NCBI RefSeq assembly: GCF_947495325.1
Contig: NZ_CANLYK010000002.1
Coordinates: 868,001-932,000 of the forward strand
Source: an uncultured Allomuricauda sp.
GTDB taxonomy: Bacteria > Bacteroidota > Bacteroidia > Flavobacteriales > Flavobacteriaceae
Reading direction: 5' to 3'
DNA: 64,000 bases
Below the pieces are notes generated by a model. That model worked only from the letters and a program-made list of their open reading frames with translations, did not search any database and was not told the origin of the DNA. Positions within the stretch are counted from its first letter, which is position 1. Each line of letters begins with the position of its first letter. Shown piece by piece: positions 9,332-18,322 of the stretch. A program made the translations under genes and the position numbers.

Positions 9332-10229
9332 TGGTTTCTTTTAAGGGCATAAATATTTCTGCTTTCCAATCCAATTCGTTGCCGCTCGTACTTGGATTAT
9401 TATAAAAAATTTCAACCGGTGTACTTATAACTTCAATATCATTGTTTTTGGCATGATCTAAAAGCTTGTACCAGGCGCGGTCTGAAGTAATATAATTTCC
9501 GTTGTAAATTGCCTTTAAGGCCTCGGTACCTTTAAATTCTTTATATTTTATTTCCTTGTTAAAGGGTAAAGAGTCTTTTTTAATGATTGGGTAGCAAAAA
9601 TTGTATTCGATACTATCATTTTCCATGTTCCAATTTACGATTTCAACAAAGGGGACACCTTCTTCTTTTATAAGTCCATTATCATCAACAAATCCGCTTA
9701 GAAATGGAAAATCCGCCATCATTTTAAATGCTTTTTCATCTTGCAAACACTTTACATTAAGGTAAGCACAATAGGTGGGTTCAATCTCATCTGGTCCAAC
9801 AACCCTTACCTTAAATTTTTTAATATGACTTTGTAATAATGTATTAAAGTCGATAAGGTTCTCTTTGGAACGTCTTTCCAAAACTGTGTTGGAAAATGGA
9901 ACCAAAATTTTGTTCCTAATGCTATGGTTCAAATCTTTAATGCCCACTCTAACTTTTGAAAGGGAATCATTAACCGGAATTATCTCCCAATTATATTCAA
10001 CAAGGGTATCATTATAGGTCAACTGCTGTTTTAGGTTTAAAATTCCATCTTGTTGAATAGGGGTATAGGGTCTTAGGCGTTTGTTCCAATGTTTAATTGT
10101 TTGATTTATGGCCCCGGGAAAGGTTCTAGCATTGAATGAAACCAGATAATCGCTAGGTTTTATAAAAAGATACCATACCAAAGAAATCAACAGTACTAAA
10201 GCGAGTACTAAAGAAATTTTTCGTTTCAT
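9324..10229 (-). CDS. Membrane-anchored protein with a GyrI-like (AraC effector-binding) C-terminal domain
   Basis: 301 residues. One N-terminal membrane helix (about 5-23) is followed by a region like the SRPBCC/polyketide-cyclase fold, then a C-terminal half (about 145-295) with the GyrI-like layout: VVGPDEIEPTYCAYLNVKC, then FPFLSGFVDDNGL, then GTEALKAIYNGNY, then AWYKLLDHAKNNDIEV and a closing E-I-F-M-P-L strand. GyrI-like domains bind small hydrophobic or cationic ligands. With no DNA-binding domain and an anchor facing the periplasm, a binding or carrier role is more likely than regulation. It lies 25 bases downstream of the haloperoxidase gene and overlaps the propeller gene. Confidence 0.6.
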   Translation of the reverse strand: MKRKISLVLALVLLISLVWYLFIKPSDYLVSFNARTFPGAINQTIKHWNKRLRPYTPIQQDGILNLKQQLTYNDTLVEYNWEIIPVNDSLSKVRVGIKDLNHSIRNKILVPFSNTVLERRSKENLIDFNTLLQSHIKKFKVRVVGPDEIEPTYCAYLNVKCLQDEKAFKMMADFPFLSGFVDDNGLIKEEGVPFVEIVNWNMENDSIEYNFCYPIIKKDSLPFNKEIKYKEFKGTEALKAIYNGNYITSDRAWYKLLDHAKNNDIEVISTPVEIFYNNPSTSGNELDWKAEIFMPLKETNE

Positions 10230-10254
10230 CAGTAATCAGATTAAGTTTTAAGAA

Positions 10255-11583
10255 TTATTGAATCATTTTAAGGTTGTCTACTACAAACTTGCCCAAATTT
10301 CGTCCTTGGTTTACCCCAATTTCTACTGCTGCGCGATAGTGGATTCCGCCATACATTCTGCTTATGGCAGCTTCATCTGAAGCGTGTGTAAAAGAAGTGA
10401 ACGAACGAACTGGAAGTCCATAAGGAACCTCTGTATCGTCATCAAACGCAAAGTTTTCCCCGAAAATTTCGGTAAGAACAACTCCAGCTGCACCTGAAAC
10501 CACGCTGTGTCCGCTAGTATACTCTGGAAATGGGGGCGTTTGGAGAATTGGCTCCCAATTTTCATCTATATGTTCATTAATAAGGGTTTCGGGCCTTACA
10601 AGATTACTTCTATATTTTTCATCCCAACAACTTATAAAAGCATCAGCCATGGCAATGGACGCCTTTGTGTAGGCGTAAACAGTTTTGCCTACATCGGCAT
10701 TGGTTTTTCTGCTTGCAATTTTAGTAATGCCAATCCAATGGGCTCCAGGTGTAATCTTTTTTGTAGCAAACATCAAATGTCCTCTTGTAACGGACACATA
10801 GGGATTACAGTCCCAAAACTGTGCAATTTCAACTTCTTCCGAATCATCTCCTGAAGCGGTTATTTCATTGCTGATGTCATATACTTCCTTAAGTTCTTTA
10901 AAGAAATTGGAATCCTCTTCCATAGAAAACGATGGTGGTGCTAAAGGTTTAAATTGACTTGCAGAGTCTATTACAAAAGGACGTATTTTATTCCAATGAG
11001 GTTCAATTCCGGCCATATATGCAGGGGGTGTAGGCTGCCATCTTGATGGGTCATCCGTATCAACAGTGAACTTGGGCATGGTCCTGGTTTGATTGTAATT
11101 GTCGCCATTCATCCATTTGGCAATATGTTCCGCTACTTCAAGACCGTAGGTTTTTGATGCATTGAATTCTTTGGCATTTTTATCTTCCCAAATTGTATAG
11201 AGACTATCCCGATACGCTTCAATTCTATCTTCTGAAAAAATAAGGCGTTTACTTAATTCAATGTGAGCAATCAAGGCTGCTAATTCATGGTTAATGGTTT
11301 TCACTTCTTTTGGGGTTGGAATAGGTTCCAAGTCCCTTAGTTGATTTGCCATTGATTGGTATTCATTTTCTTGGGATGCCAGAATTTCATAAGCAGCAAC
11401 GTTAGGATATGCAAATATTCTACTGGCAACAGGTGGTGAAAAAATATCATGGATCATTACTTCCGTTACCTTGTCAACAGAACCGTGAAAATCTTCAGGA
11501 GTGATTGTAATGGGCTGACTTTCTTTTGTGCAGGAAAAAAGAAAAAGGAGCATTAAGAATTGTAGCGTTATTCGTTGTTTCAT
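10255..11583 (-). CDS. Vanadium-dependent haloperoxidase/PAP2-superfamily lipoprotein
   Basis: 442 residues with a lipoprotein signal (LLFLFSC, C18). It shows the three PAP2/haloperoxidase motifs: K323-x6-R330-P331 (KYRSNLVRP), S357-G358-H359 (TSGHSVVSG) and S409-R410 with H415 (SRMYGGIHYRAAVE). In the superfamily these residues bind vanadate or phosphate, and the last histidine makes the covalent link. Many Bacteroidota members are annotated as vanadium-dependent haloperoxidases without biochemical proof, and phosphatase activity is an alternative. Its start overlaps the stop of the upstream VCBS gene by 4 bases. The pairing of VCBS lipoproteins with this family suggests a joint surface function. 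Confidence 0.8.
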   Translation of the reverse strand: MKQRITLQFLMLLFLFSCTKESQPITITPEDFHGSVDKVTEVMIHDIFSPPVASRIFAYPNVAAYEILASQENEYQSMANQLRDLEPIPTPKEVKTINHELAALIAHIELSKRLIFSEDRIEAYRDSLYTIWEDKNAKEFNASKTYGLEVAEHIAKWMNGDNYNQTRTMPKFTVDTDDPSRWQPTPPAYMAGIEPHWNKIRPFVIDSASQFKPLAPPSFSMEEDSNFFKELKEVYDISNEITASGDDSEEVEIAQFWDCNPYVSVTRGHLMFATKKITPGAHWIGITKIASRKTNADVGKTVYAYTKASIAMADAFISCWDEKYRSNLVRPETLINEHIDENWEPILQTPPFPEYTSGHSVVSGAAGVVLTEIFGENFAFDDDTEVPYGLPVRSFTSFTHASDEAAISRMYGGIHYRAAVEIGVNQGRNLGKFVVDNLKMIQ

Positions 11584-14500
11584 TGTTTAGTTGTTTTTTG
11601 TTTAAGTAAGCGGTAGGCTTGTGCTTTGTCGTTGTTCAGTGTTACCAGAAGATACGTTTGGTTATCTAAAGTAATTGTATTAAGATGTCTAATTGATTTT
11701 TGGGCAAGCTCCAAGCCTAATCTATCTCCCAAAATTATATCATTTTCATTAGTTATCAGTGCTCCTGGAAAAGAATCAAACCTTCCATGAAAAGGAGTTA
11801 CTCCAAAATAGTTTCCAGCCACCAAAACCTCATTTTTGGCATCACCATCAAAGTCGAATGATAAAAAGGATTTCATTGGTGAAACTTGAAGTTCAGATTG
11901 AAAAGGAACAAAGTTGTATTGGCCCGCCTCGTTTTTCAAGTAACCAGATTGAAGTTCGTGGACCTCCAGGATTTTGGACTTGTTACGTATGGCTTTGTCA
12001 AAAAGTTGATCCATAGATTTTCCCGCAAAACCTTTATAGGTGTTGAATTTTTTTCTCAAAGAAACAAGTTGTCCAGACAGTTCGTCCAATCCCAGAATTG
12101 GATAGTATTTTCCGTCTTTTTGTGTAGCGATAATTGTCTCCGTACTCCCGTTTTCATCAAAATCTGAGAAGAACATTTTCATTGGGGCTTCTTCTGATGC
12201 GCTAAATTTTGAATTTGCGCCCCAGTTGCCAAGCAAATAATCCATATCTCCGTCAGAATCAATGTCAAAAGGCTCAATGGCTTGCCAAAGACCATTTAGG
12301 GGGCTGCCCAAAACCGCTACCTCATTAAATGTACCGTTGGTGTTTTTGTAAAATTTCGGGGCCATCCATTCACCAATTAGCAGGAGGTCAATAGTTCCAT
12401 CGGTATCAAAATCTGTCCAAACGGCATCGGTAATCATCCCAATATTTTGAAAAGGAAGATTTTCCAAAAGTGAAAAGGTTCCACCATTATTTTGCAGGAG
12501 ATATGAATTTGGAATCTCCCCAAAACTTGAGGTCACGGAATTGCTTCCCAAGAAAAGGTCTAAATCGCCATCTTTATCATAATCACAGGGCTTGATAACG
12601 GAAGCATTTTCAAAGAAATCCGGCAAGTTGGATTTTACAAAGGAGGAATCTTTTTTGATAAAATAACTATCCAATAAGGCTTTGGATTTGCCTGAAAAAT
12701 CTGAACCTCCTGAACCAAGAAATACATCATCCTTGCCGTCACCGTTCAAATCTTTTATTAGGGCAACCACTTCTTCTTTCACAGGATCTTTTTGAACTTC
12801 ATGAAACTTTTGCTTCACAAAAGAAGTGTCTTGCTGTATGTAGATTTTGGAAGGATGAAATTTGGAACCTCCAAAGAACACATCGTCTTTGCCGTCTCCA
12901 TTTAAATCGCCAATAGCCGTTGCGGGCCCCCTGTCCGATACACGATACGGGATGAGTTTTTCTCTATTAAAATCAATATGGTTATCTTCTACGTGCGTAA
13001 AATCAATTCCCAGATTGTCATCTACTTTTTCAAAAAGGAGAGGTATTTTTTGAGTTTTGGATTCATATTTAAATGGAGTTGTATCGGTGGGTTCAATCTT
13101 TAGGGCCTGATTGACATCTATATTTTTTTGGGTTTGAAATGTCTTGTCTGGCCAAACGATTTTTAAAGAATCCACTTTTTGAACGTTTCCATAACCAAAA
13201 TGGATGATGGGCTCTGAACTTGACTGAAACCCCCTGCTTGTATACAATTCCTTGTACTGCAATGTGCCTTGATGATAGGAATACACTTTTGTGCCAATAC
13301 CAAAAGGATTCTTGTCTTTATAGTTAAATTGGATTTTGAGATAATTTCCTTTATCGTTGGTCTTGTTAAGGTAGATAGTTGCGGGTCTATTGATGTTATT
13401 GGTAATTAAATCCAAATCCCCATCATTATCCAAATCCCCATAAGCAGTGGCTCCAGAGATAAGCGTGTCTTTGGCAATCCAATCTTTAGTTTTATCTACA
13501 AATTGAAGATTTGCGGCTCCTTTAAAAATTATGTTGTTTACTGCTCCGGAAGGCATCATGTTGAGCGCTTCCTGGTCTACTAATTTTGTGTTGTCCAGTT
13601 TTTTTTGAATCTGTTCGTTGGATATAAATCGAACATAATCCAAATCATTGGGGCGTTTAGGAATACCATTGGAAACAAATAGATCCTGTTCTCCGTCTTG
13701 ATCATAATCACCAAACAGAGCACTCCAACTCCAGTCTGTGGCCGCAACTCCGCTTAATAATGCTGTTTCAAGATAATTGCCGCTGGGTTGGTTTACATAG
13801 AGCATATTCCTAGTAAACTGATAATGATACCCATAACGCTCAATCCGAAGTCGTTGAACCTGAATATTATCATCCCCTTCAGAAGATTTTAATGGAATTT
13901 CATCTTCAGGGAGCATATCCAACGAAATTAAATCGGGCAGACCATCATGGTTAATATCAGCAACATCGCTACCCATGGAGAACCTACTTGTATGGCCAAA
14001 ATAATCCCGAAGACTTTCCGTAAATGTACCATCACCATTGTTCAAATAGTAATAATCATCTTCATGAAAATCGTTTCCAACATAAATATCCGGGTAACCA
14101 TCCAAGTTAAAGTCGGAAACAGCTATTCCAAGTCCATATGCATTAATCCCACCATAAATTCCAGCCTGTTCGCTAACTACGGTAAACTTACCTCCATCAT
14201 TTCTAAGCAGTTTATCCCCAGTTTCAAAGTTTCTGGTGTACCTTAGATCTACCCTGCCAAAAGATTCCTGGGTATGTACTGCATGGTTCAACAAATACAG
14301 ATCTAAATCTCCATCTAAATCATAATCTAAAAATGCTGCGGAAGAACTATAGGAATCAAAATCCAAACCGTATTTTGCCGCGCTTTCGGAAAATGTGTTA
14401 TCGCCATTGTTAATGAAGAGTTCGTTATGCCCTTCAAAGCCATTGATTCCAACTACGGCGCAAACATAAATATCTAAAAGGCCATCACCGTTTACATCAC

Positions 14501-14846
14501 CCATTATGGCTCCCGTATTCCAAGAACTATTCCCTTGAACACCTGCACTTTCGGAGATATCTTCAAACGTTAGATTCCCTTTGTTTAGGTACAATACATT
14601 TTTTACCTGATTTCCTGAAAAGAAAACATCTGGAAGACCATCATTATTGATATCACCGACTGCTACGCCTCCTCCGTTATAAAAATAGAGGTAGTCCAAA
14701 ATGTTCAAGTCATCAGATTCGGTCAAGGTATTGGTAAATAAGATTCCCGTGTCTTTTGCAGATGGATTGGAGAAAAGTTCCCCCTCTTTTTTTCCACAAC
14801 TCAAAAAAAGTATAAGAGATAAGGAAATGTAAATCTGTTTAGTCAT
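11580..14846 (-). CDS. VCBS/FG-GAP repeat lipoprotein with ASPIC/UnbV domain (CRTAC1-like)
   Basis: 1088 residues, lipoprotein signal (LILFLSCGKK). Many copies of the calcium-binding loop D-x-N-x-D-G-x-x-D (DINNDGLPDVFFSGN, DVNGDGLLDIYV, DLNGDGKDDVFFGG) define FG-GAP/VCBS propeller blades on both sides of a central ASPIC/UnbV domain (about 510-580; TSRGFQSSSEP, IHFGYG, IVWPDKT). Such proteins in Flavobacteria are often mislabelled as RNA-binding. They are surface calcium propellers that usually travel with SusC/SusD or, as here, with a haloperoxidase-type gene. It overlaps both neighbours (8 bases upstream, 4 downstream) and is a paralogue of the genes at 14839-18141 and 28157-31492. Confidence 0.85.
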   Translation of the reverse strand: MTKQIYISLSLILFLSCGKKEGELFSNPSAKDTGILFTNTLTESDDLNILDYLYFYNGGGVAVGDINNDGLPDVFFSGNQVKNVLYLNKGNLTFEDISESAGVQGNSSWNTGAIMGDVNGDGLLDIYVCAVVGINGFEGHNELFINNGDNTFSESAAKYGLDFDSYSSSAAFLDYDLDGDLDLYLLNHAVHTQESFGRVDLRYTRNFETGDKLLRNDGGKFTVVSEQAGIYGGINAYGLGIAVSDFNLDGYPDIYVGNDFHEDDYYYLNNGDGTFTESLRDYFGHTSRFSMGSDVADINHDGLPDLISLDMLPEDEIPLKSSEGDDNIQVQRLRIERYGYHYQFTRNMLYVNQPSGNYLETALLSGVAATDWSWSALFGDYDQDGEQDLFVSNGIPKRPNDLDYVRFISNEQIQKKLDNTKLVDQEALNMMPSGAVNNIIFKGAANLQFVDKTKDWIAKDTLISGATAYGDLDNDGDLDLITNNINRPATIYLNKTNDKGNYLKIQFNYKDKNPFGIGTKVYSYHQGTLQYKELYTSRGFQSSSEPIIHFGYGNVQKVDSLKIVWPDKTFQTQKNIDVNQALKIEPTDTTPFKYESKTQKIPLLFEKVDDNLGIDFTHVEDNHIDFNREKLIPYRVSDRGPATAIGDLNGDGKDDVFFGGSKFHPSKIYIQQDTSFVKQKFHEVQKDPVKEEVVALIKDLNGDGKDDVFLGSGGSDFSGKSKALLDSYFIKKDSSFVKSNLPDFFENASVIKPCDYDKDGDLDLFLGSNSVTSSFGEIPNSYLLQNNGGTFSLLENLPFQNIGMITDAVWTDFDTDGTIDLLLIGEWMAPKFYKNTNGTFNEVAVLGSPLNGLWQAIEPFDIDSDGDMDYLLGNWGANSKFSASEEAPMKMFFSDFDENGSTETIIATQKDGKYYPILGLDELSGQLVSLRKKFNTYKGFAGKSMDQLFDKAIRNKSKILEVHELQSGYLKNEAGQYNFVPFQSELQVSPMKSFLSFDFDGDAKNEVLVAGNYFGVTPFHGRFDSFPGALITNENDIILGDRLGLELAQKSIRHLNTITLDNQTYLLVTLNNDKAQAYRLLKQKTTKQ

Positions 14847-17800
14847 GTTTGTTTTTTTCTAAAAAGAGCGGAGCGGAATTGTTTATGCCTATAATAAAAT
14901 ATTCTTTGCTATTTATGATAGCTTTTTCAACGCTTCTTGCAGGACCAGGGATATTAATACTCTGGTCGTTAACCCATTGAAAACCATTTTTTTCAAAACG
15001 CAAAAGTATGCCATGGGATGCATCCATCCTACCTAGTTGGGTACTAATTTCATAGTTGTTTCCAACCGCAAGAATGTCTTTGTGGCCATCCTTATCAAAG
15101 TCATCCACAACCATATCATTTATGGTAGAAACTTGGGCCATTTTAGGCAATTCATGTTGTTTGAATTCGTTGTTCCCAGTATTTTCAAAATGACAACTGG
15201 AAAGTACATAAACCTTTTTCTGGAGCGCATTTTTAAGACTTTCAGAGCCAAAAAGGTCTTCAAGGGATGCTTTTGCAAAGCTTTCATAGGAAAGGAACTT
15301 CTTGTTTAAAAAAGGCATTTGTTTTACCAGCTCATCTTTTGATGCGAAAGGAGTTTCTTTTTCATTATAGAAATAAGTGACCAATGGCTCAATAGAACCA
15401 TTCTCATCAAAATCGTTGCTGTATAAGGTAATGGGTTTTTCTAAGGATGCTTTTAACTTACTGTTGTTGCCCCAATTGCCAGCTACTAGATCCAAATCTC
15501 CGTCATTGTCAAAATCTTCAGCAATAATAACATTCCAAAATCCATGGGTTTTGTCCAAACCATTGGTAGAAGCCAATTCCAATTTTTTACCATTATTCAT
15601 AAAAATTGAAATGGGCATCCAATCGCCAACTACTAAAAGGTCTTTAAACCCATTTCCGTCTAAATCTTTCCAAATAATGTCTTTTACATTACCTATGGAT
15701 TTAAAATTGGGACAAACTTGGTCAGTGACATCTTCAAAAATCCCGCCCCCGGTATTTTTAAACAAGTATTGATTTCCAGCGGTTCCAAATTGATGGGGAA
15801 TCTGATCCGAGGTGATGCAAAGATCTATATCGCCATCATTATCAAAGTCAACGGCTGTTACTTTGGATGCATTGAGTTCAATTCCATTAAAAGCATTGGG
15901 CTGTTTTACAAATTTTCCACCGTTGCTTAGGTACAATCTTGGTTGTATTCTATCTGATGATTTAAATTCGTTACCACCACTTACGATAACCAAGTCTTGA
16001 AATTCATCACCGTTTGCATCAAAAAAGACATGGGAAATATCTTCATTAAAACCATCTATAGAAAAGACTTCTTCTTGATCCTCAATAAAGCCCTCAGTTG
16101 TTTGAAGATATAGTTTGGATGCTTGGGCTTTTGCCCCACAAATAAAAATATCCTGTAGACTATCATTATTAACATCGGCCACTGAGATTGAAGGTCCTTC
16201 ATTGGTGTTGGCGAATGGTACTAGCGGATCTCTGTCAAATTCAAAAGTGGATTGTTCTTTATGGACAAAAGGGATTAGACTGTCTTTTTTAATGAATTGT
16301 GAAGGTTGAAAACTATTTCCTTTGTCGTAAAAATTACCCGATGCGTTTTTTTCTTCAACTATTAGCTTTCCAGATTTAACAAATTCAAGTTTTTGATATT
16401 TTCCCGTAGGCCAAATAATCGTAAGGGAATCTACAATAGAATCTTTTCCAATTCCCAAATGAAGCGTATTTGGAACAGTTGATAAATATCCTCTACTCAC
16501 AAAATTCTCCTGCGATAAGATACCAGCTGAAGTATGCGCGATAATTTTGGTTCCTATACCAAAGGTATTCCCATTGGTCCCCTTAAAAGATACATTGATT
16601 GCGTTGCGGTTTGGTTTTGATTCCAAGGTATTTTCTAAAACAAAGGCTTCATCATTCACATTGTTGACCACGATATCCAAATCCCCGTCATTATCTAAAT
16701 CTACATAGACACATCCATTACTGAACGAGTCCTCTTGGTTGGACCAAGAATCAGTGACATTTTCAAAGGTGAGATCGGTATTGTTTCTAAAGAAATAATT
16801 TGAAACTTTCTTTTCTGGCAGTTCATTGATGAATGCCATTTCCTTTTCTGACATTCCCTCTTCAATTTGTTTTTGGATTTTCTCGTTTGCAATAAAACTG
16901 ATAAAATCCATGTCATTGGTTGCGCCCTGTATCCCGTTGGAAACAAACAAATCCTTATAGCCATCATTGTCAAAATCCGCTAAAAGAGACCCCCATGACC
17001 ATTCCGTTGCCGAAATACCGCTCAAATTGGCCATCTCACTAAAATTTGTATTCCCCAAGTTCAGGTGTAGGGTGTTCTGCATGTATTGCGGAGCAAAACC
17101 ATTTTTTAAATATTGTTGATATACTGGGAAGGCATATTCCAATCCTGATGTTTTATAGGTTTCCAGATTTTCCGGGAGCATATCAACGGAAATAATATCG
17201 GTAAAACCATCATTATTGATGTCCGCAATATCATTGCCCATAGAGAAATGTGAGGTATGCCCCAATTTGGATTGATCTGCAGAAATAACCTCTTTAAAAG
17301 TTCCGTTTTTTTGGTTGATATAGAGATAGTCGTTTTCAAAAAAATCGTTGCCAACATAGATATCCGGATAACCATCATTGTTGACATCACTTACACCTAG
17401 CCCAAGACCATACCCTATATTACCTTGAAAAATTTCTGCTTCGGCCGAAACATCTATAAAACTTCCACTGTCATTACGAAATAAAATATCACCAGAAAGA
17501 GAATCTATTTGTTTTCTTTTAATACCCTTTCCATAGGATCTATTCGGACTTACGGAATGATTGAGAAGATACATATCCAAATCCCCATCAATATCATAAT
17601 CAAAAAAAGCAGCTTGGGTTGAAAAACCAGAAAAATCTAAATTGTAAGAAGCAGCTTCCTCCTTAAAAGTAGGCACTCCTTTTTCATTATTCCCTTGATT
17701 TACATAAAGAAGATTATTCCCTTTTAGATGCTTATAATTCCCAACTTTGCATACATAGATATCCAAAAGTCCGTCATTGTTAATGTCTACATGGGTAACC

Positions 17801-18141
17801 CCCGTTGTCCATCCATCACTATTATGAATATTAGCTGTTTCGGTGATGTCTTCAAATGTAAAATTTCCTTTGTTTAGGTATAACTTATCCGCTGTTTGGT
17901 TTGCCGTAAAATACAAATCGACTAGACCGTCATTATTAAAATCTCCAGTGGCAACTCCGGCCCCGTTATAATAATATAAGTACGTAAGAATATTAAGCTC
18001 AGGAGTATTCTTAAGTTCGTTTTTGAAAGTTATGCCAGTATTGGAGGCAGGATGTTTTTTAAAAAGGCTTTCTGAGCCGTTTTTTGAACAACCAATGCTT
18101 AGCAAAATAACACTAAAGAAAATCCAGTAGACCCTTCTCAT
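14839..18141 (-). CDS. VCBS/FG-GAP repeat lipoprotein with ASPIC/UnbV domain (CRTAC1-like)
   Basis: 1100 residues, first gene of the five-gene minus-strand run. A signal peptide ends in ILLSIGCSKN (C18). The layout is the same as the next gene: N-terminal FG-GAP blades (DFNNDGLVDLYFTAN, DINNDGLLDIYVCKVG), a central ASPIC/UnbV segment (VSRGYLSTVP, LHLGIG, IIWPTGKY) and C-terminal blades (DLDGNGFKDLLVVGDW, DFDNDGDLDLVAGNWG). The role is inferred to be ligand binding at the cell surface; no catalytic motif is visible. Its promoter must lie in the 181-bp gap shared with the divergent symporter, where a 27-bp palindrome is found. Confidence 0.85.
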   Translation of the reverse strand: MRRVYWIFFSVILLSIGCSKNGSESLFKKHPASNTGITFKNELKNTPELNILTYLYYYNGAGVATGDFNNDGLVDLYFTANQTADKLYLNKGNFTFEDITETANIHNSDGWTTGVTHVDINNDGLLDIYVCKVGNYKHLKGNNLLYVNQGNNEKGVPTFKEEAASYNLDFSGFSTQAAFFDYDIDGDLDMYLLNHSVSPNRSYGKGIKRKQIDSLSGDILFRNDSGSFIDVSAEAEIFQGNIGYGLGLGVSDVNNDGYPDIYVGNDFFENDYLYINQKNGTFKEVISADQSKLGHTSHFSMGNDIADINNDGFTDIISVDMLPENLETYKTSGLEYAFPVYQQYLKNGFAPQYMQNTLHLNLGNTNFSEMANLSGISATEWSWGSLLADFDNDGYKDLFVSNGIQGATNDMDFISFIANEKIQKQIEEGMSEKEMAFINELPEKKVSNYFFRNNTDLTFENVTDSWSNQEDSFSNGCVYVDLDNDGDLDIVVNNVNDEAFVLENTLESKPNRNAINVSFKGTNGNTFGIGTKIIAHTSAGILSQENFVSRGYLSTVPNTLHLGIGKDSIVDSLTIIWPTGKYQKLEFVKSGKLIVEEKNASGNFYDKGNSFQPSQFIKKDSLIPFVHKEQSTFEFDRDPLVPFANTNEGPSISVADVNNDSLQDIFICGAKAQASKLYLQTTEGFIEDQEEVFSIDGFNEDISHVFFDANGDEFQDLVIVSGGNEFKSSDRIQPRLYLSNGGKFVKQPNAFNGIELNASKVTAVDFDNDGDIDLCITSDQIPHQFGTAGNQYLFKNTGGGIFEDVTDQVCPNFKSIGNVKDIIWKDLDGNGFKDLLVVGDWMPISIFMNNGKKLELASTNGLDKTHGFWNVIIAEDFDNDGDLDLVAGNWGNNSKLKASLEKPITLYSNDFDENGSIEPLVTYFYNEKETPFASKDELVKQMPFLNKKFLSYESFAKASLEDLFGSESLKNALQKKVYVLSSCHFENTGNNEFKQHELPKMAQVSTINDMVVDDFDKDGHKDILAVGNNYEISTQLGRMDASHGILLRFEKNGFQWVNDQSINIPGPARSVEKAIINSKEYFIIGINNSAPLFLEKNKHD

Positions 18142-18257
18142 TTTATCAAAATAGGGGGTAAGATAACCATTCCCGTAGTAACAAAGAAAATTGAATTAGT
18201 TAATGTTTTGTCTCAAAAATGTACGAATTTTTGCTACTTATGTAAATCACAGCAACC

Positions 18258-18284
18258 TGGATTATTTATTTGATAAATAATCCA
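18258..18284. promoter_or_regulatory. 27-bp interrupted palindrome between divergent VCBS and symporter genes
   Basis: Eleven-base arms (TGGATTATTTA and TAAATAATCCA) flank five bases (TTTGA). It lies 39 bases before the symporter start and about 117 bases from the VCBS start. The symmetry suits an operator for a dimeric regulator, and the position fits control of one or both promoters. It does not share the core of the two TGTAAACGTTTACA palindromes, so a different regulator is expected. An RNA hairpin in the symporter leader is the alternative. Confidence 0.45.
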
Positions 18285-18322
18285 ATATATTTATAAGCTA
18301 TAAACAAACTGAACGAATCAAC

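Noticed and set aside
11580..18141. VCBS proteins as RNA-binding proteins or integrin homologues
   Set aside because: RNA-binding is a frequent database mislabel for this architecture; the D-x-N-x-D-G loops and ASPIC/UnbV domain show calcium propellers.
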